A stretch of 64,000 nt of DNA. Origin: Mycobacterium sp. BK086 (GTDB lineage: Bacteria > Actinomycetota > Actinomycetes > Mycobacteriales > Mycobacteriaceae). The stretch lies in NCBI GenBank assembly GCA_004362315.1, contig SNWL01000006.1, positions 554,351-618,350 of the forward strand, written 5' to 3'. Numbering within the stretch: the first letter of the stretch is position 1; the number at the start of each line of letters is the position of its first letter. A program made the position numbers and the translations under genes. The notes under the pieces are model-generated. The model was given only the letters and a program-made list of their open reading frames with translations. It made no database searches and was not told where the DNA came from. Of the stretch, positions 61,372 through 64,000 are shown piece after piece.

Positions 61372-61389
61372 TCCCGTTTCCGCAGCAGC

Positions 61390-61409
61390 TGTCGTCCGTT
61401 CGTATGAAT
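61390..61409. promoter_or_regulatory. 20-bp regulon palindrome upstream of the 61459 gene
   Basis: TGTCGTCCGTTCGTATGAAT: left arm and core exact, right arm GAAT. 49 bp before the start. Nearly identical to the minus strand of the 30084 site. Confidence 0.72.
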
Positions 61410-61458
61410 CCCGCTTAGCTACTCGACGCATCGACACCGCTAGTGCTAGACCGTTTGC

Positions 61459-62535
61459 GTGACTGACAATCTGCCCCCGAGCAGGTTCGGTGCGGGCTAT
61501 ACGGTCGGAGGATCCCCAGCGGCACCTGCCGCCCACCAGCCGCACCCTCAGCATTCGCCGTATCCCACGGCACCGCCGCCCATGGGTCCACCACCGGGGT
61601 ATCCGGCGCCTGGATACGAGCAACCCGGCCCGTACGGCCCGCAACAGCCGATGGGACCGCCCTACTACGCTGCGCCACCGTCGGCGACCCAGGCCGGCGA
61701 CGTGCTCGGGAAGCTGCGCTCAAACAAGCTCATTCTCCACCTATCTGCTGGAGCACTCGGCGGAGCCGTCGGCGCGTTGCTCGCTGAAGTTGTTCCTCAG
61801 GAGTATTCGACAAGCCGATTGATGACGATATGGGTGACAGGCCTCTGGTCGCTCCTCTTCACCAGTGTCATTGCCACGGCGCTATTCCTCTCCGATGCCT
61901 GGCATCAACGGCGCGAACTACGGCCCGGGCGCATAGGCCTCACCTGGCTGTTCGGAGCGGCAGCCGGGTTTGTGGCGGGAGCCGTGGCCCAGGCCGTCTA
62001 CTTGATCCCCGTTGACTCATTTGAGTTCAAAAACTATGTGCTGCGAACGTTCTGCTGGGGTATAGCCGGTGCCCTCATCGGCGGTCTGCTGTCCCGTACC
62101 GTCCCGAATCTCGGCGTAGGGCGGGGAATTGCTGCCGGTTTCGTCGGGGGTTGTATCGGCGGTATCAGCTTCGTCCTGATCGCCCAACAACTGCCGGAGA
62201 CCTGGGGGCGTGTCGTCGGTATTGCCACCCTTGGCCTCTCTCTTGGCCTCGCAATGTATGTGGTAGAGAAGCTCTTTCGCGAAGCGAGCCTCGAAGTGAT
62301 CTGGGCTCCCGGTGAGACCACTCAGATCGGTCTGGGCCTGCAGCCCATTACGATCGGCGGCAACATCGAAGACGACGTCTTCGTTCGGGAGCTGCCGCCG
62401 AACGTTTCCACCATTGTGTTGAACAATGGTCAGATCGAACACTTCGAGAATTACAGCGGCGCACGCACCCTATTGACCAACGGCAGTCAACTTCAGGTCG
62501 GGCCGGTGTACTTGGTGATCCACGCACGGCAATGA
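61459..62535 (+). CDS. Membrane protein with LPPSRFGAGYT motif and C-terminal FHA-like domain
   Basis: 358 residues. N-terminal LPPSRFGAGYTVGG (shared with 40855), a Pro/Gly/Tyr-rich arm (to about 80), five or six membrane helices (about 95-265) and a soluble cytoplasmic end. That end (VIWAPGETTQIGLGLQPITIGG...LLTNGSQLQVGPVYLVIH) has the strand spacing of an FHA domain but lacks the usual Gly-Arg and Ser-His pairs, so phospho-threonine binding is doubtful. GTG 61459. Could link the atypical kinases to the membrane machine. Confidence 0.76.
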   Translation: MTDNLPPSRFGAGYTVGGSPAAPAAHQPHPQHSPYPTAPPPMGPPPGYPAPGYEQPGPYGPQQPMGPPYYAAPPSATQAGDVLGKLRSNKLILHLSAGALGGAVGALLAEVVPQEYSTSRLMTIWVTGLWSLLFTSVIATALFLSDAWHQRRELRPGRIGLTWLFGAAAGFVAGAVAQAVYLIPVDSFEFKNYVLRTFCWGIAGALIGGLLSRTVPNLGVGRGIAAGFVGGCIGGISFVLIAQQLPETWGRVVGIATLGLSLGLAMYVVEKLFREASLEVIWAPGETTQIGLGLQPITIGGNIEDDVFVRELPPNVSTIVLNNGQIEHFENYSGARTLLTNGSQLQVGPVYLVIHARQ

Positions 62536-62542
62536 CTCACTG

Positions 62543-63376
62543 TCATCCCGCGATGACCCGCAGCAATGCCTCCCGTACTTTTCCCCAAACAGCCTCAGGG
62601 GAGGAGCCTTTGAGCACTTCGATTGTGAGAATCGGGATACCGCGGTCCCGCCCGACATAAGAGCCCAGCGACCCCGGCGTCGGCGCGAACGATGTGGACT
62701 CCTCTACTTCGAGTCCACTCAGCGTGGAAAACTGCTCGGCAAGACCCCGGGCAGGACCGTCGTAGTTGAGGAACTGTCGCCCCGCCCACGAGTGCATTGC
62801 CACCACCAGGTCCGGGCGAACCCGCTCGATCGTCTCGTATACGGCACGCGACTCCGGCTGGCTCAATGGTGACAACCCATACGCGGGGTTACTCGTGTCG
62901 AAGTTCTTGGCCGGGAAATTTCGATTGATATCAACGCCATTGGCGTTAGTCCGGGTTCCCGCGGCACGGCCGTCTGGATTGGCGTCCTCGAGGATTGTCA
63001 AAGTCACCGCGTCGTCGAGTCCGGCAATGGCAAACGCCTCCGGGAGTTGGGCGGTCGAGAAGGTTCCTTCGGCTTCGTCGCCGTGAATGCCGCCGATGAA
63101 CAGCACCCGACGCGGGCCATGCCCAAAACTCCGGACACGGATGGGCCGCCCCTGCACCGATAAGCCGGTTGTCTCCCAACCGTTGGCATCGACCGGACTC
63201 GATATGCTGCCAGGGCCATTCATTGCGGGCTGTGTCGGGGGCAGTTGCTTAGCAGCAGACACTCCGGAGCTGGAGGACGGATCAATCGTAGACGTTGCTG
63301 GGCCGCAACCGGATACAACAATCTCAGCCGCGCAGGCCATGGCGGCCCATACCAACGCCCAGTGCCGGCCGATCAC
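62543..63376 (-). CDS. M14-family zinc carboxypeptidase-like lipoprotein
   Basis: 277 residues. Lipobox VSGC after a hydrophobic start, then an M14 domain: zinc ligands in GGIHGDEAEG (His and Glu), substrate-binding NANGVDINRNFP, the second zinc His in AMHSWAGRQF and the catalytic Glu in ILTIEVLKG. Relatives such as MpaA remove gamma-D-glutamyl-diaminopimelate from wall peptides. Extracytoplasmic and lipid-anchored. It lies 7 bp after the SH3-like gene on the same strand, converging on 61459. Confidence 0.85.
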   Translation of the reverse strand: MIGRHWALVWAAMACAAEIVVSGCGPATSTIDPSSSSGVSAAKQLPPTQPAMNGPGSISSPVDANGWETTGLSVQGRPIRVRSFGHGPRRVLFIGGIHGDEAEGTFSTAQLPEAFAIAGLDDAVTLTILEDANPDGRAAGTRTNANGVDINRNFPAKNFDTSNPAYGLSPLSQPESRAVYETIERVRPDLVVAMHSWAGRQFLNYDGPARGLAEQFSTLSGLEVEESTSFAPTPGSLGSYVGRDRGIPILTIEVLKGSSPEAVWGKVREALLRVIAG

Positions 63377-63383
63377 GTCGGCA

Positions 63384-63971
63384 TCAGCACATCGGAACGG
63401 GGCCCGCCGTGACGGCCAGGTAGACCGAATTCACGTAAGCTCCGTTGTCGAGCCGGTACCAAACAGTGCTGGTGCCATGGCCCGCACTCGTCCGGCTGTC
63501 ACCAATCGTCTGACAGATCAGGGTCACCCTGATGCCATCGCGGAGGTCGTCCGGGTACAGACGTGGTGCGGCGGCATACGGCGCATCACGTTGCTTGACG
63601 CCACAGGTTCCCCCTTCGTCACACGTCCCGACGACGACACCGACGGCTTGTTGCGGTTGCACCGTGACAGTTACCACGCCGCCCGTGCTCGCCGTCGAAC
63701 TCACTGTTGTTGAGGAAGATCGCTCCGGCGCTGAGGTTTTCGACGCCGTCGTAGTAGCTGTCACCGATGCCGTCGAGCGACTGGTGTCGTGTTGGGTGAG
63801 GTTGATGATGATGGCGATGATGGCGGCCACGGCGACAACGGCCCCAATCACTACCGCCGCTATTTTCAGACCACCCCCGCCCGAGGAGTTCGACGCGGGC
63901 CTAGCCGGTGACGGTGACGATGGTTGTTGGGGTGGTGGGGTGACCTTGTAGACGTTCTGCGGACCCGGCAT
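63384..63971 (-). CDS. Membrane-anchored SH3-like domain protein
   Basis: 195 residues. Pro-rich cytoplasmic N-terminus, one helix (IAAVVIGAVVAVAAIIAIII), a Ser/Thr linker and a C-terminal SH3-like domain with VGTCDEGGTCGVKQRDAPY and GTSTVWYRLDNGAYVNS, with three or four cysteines. SH3-like domains of this kind bind wall peptides. Co-transcribed with the M14 peptidase, for which it may supply substrate targeting. Its upstream region is cut off by the window end. Confidence 0.78.
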   Translation of the reverse strand: MPGPQNVYKVTPPPQQPSSPSPARPASNSSGGGGLKIAAVVIGAVVAVAAIIAIIINLTQHDTSRSTASVTATTTASKTSAPERSSSTTVSSTASTGGVVTVTVQPQQAVGVVVGTCDEGGTCGVKQRDAPYAAAPRLYPDDLRDGIRVTLICQTIGDSRTSAGHGTSTVWYRLDNGAYVNSVYLAVTAGPVPMC

Positions 63972-64000
63972 AGCGGTAAAGTCCTGGCTACGTTGAGATT

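Overview
The window is high-GC actinobacterial DNA and almost certainly comes from a rapidly growing mycobacterium (Mycolicibacterium-like). The reasons are a DesA3/ferredoxin-reductase desaturase pair with a divergent TetR gene, many FadE/enoyl-CoA hydratase/P450/Rieske-type lipid genes, a mycobacterial DUF7159-like protein, a RibD_C reductase, GlgX/TreX, and WXG100 proteins. No rRNA, tRNA, CRISPR array, insertion sequence or phage gene was seen. Gene identities rest on motifs read by eye; no database search was possible.

Region 1 (1-23.8 kb) is ordinary lipid and envelope metabolism. It holds a truncated membrane protein, a GT39 mannosyltransferase-like enzyme, and the acyl-CoA desaturase/reductase pair with its TetR gene. 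A catabolic island follows (acyl-CoA dehydrogenase, P450, aldehyde dehydrogenase, membrane protein, TetR, Rieske oxygenase). Two copies of a near-identical palindrome (AAGGGACA-N4-TGTCCCTT) flank its genes and look like operators of the island's own TetR. Then come a HAD/RibD_C/unknown operon, glycogen debranching enzyme, a minus-strand operon pairing an Nramp-like transporter with a PRC-barrel/MgtE_N protein, and an acyl-CoA dehydrogenase/TetR pair.

Region 2 (23.8-64 kb) is the remarkable part: an accessory envelope/secretion locus centred on a 1486-residue FHA-FtsK/SpoIIIE ATPase resembling EssC (type VII secretion). With it are an RDD protein, a WXG100 protein, a WXG100-CHAP fusion (predicted cell-wall hydrolase), and a WXG-like/alpha-beta-hydrolase fusion. 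None of the canonical ESX partners EccB, EccD, EccE or MycP is present. Around it lie two atypical protein kinases, VWA proteins (one fused to an SGNH hydrolase), PASTA/NPCBM proteins, a beta-propeller, lipoproteins, an M14 peptidase and an SH3-like protein.

Two sequence features tie region 2 together. First, five proteins carry a Trp/Pro-rich motif (FNPPPNWP...DPSWP..PPGWQFW), which topology places on the cytoplasmic side; two others share LPPSRFGAGYT. Second, a 20-bp palindrome, TGTC-N3-CG-WW-CG-N3-GACA, recurs upstream of most transcription units from 23.8 to 61.4 kb. The locus encodes three paralogous NarL-type response regulators and two unusual tandem histidine kinases whose second halves are degenerate. 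My inference is that these regulators read the palindrome and switch on the whole secretion/envelope locus as one regulon.
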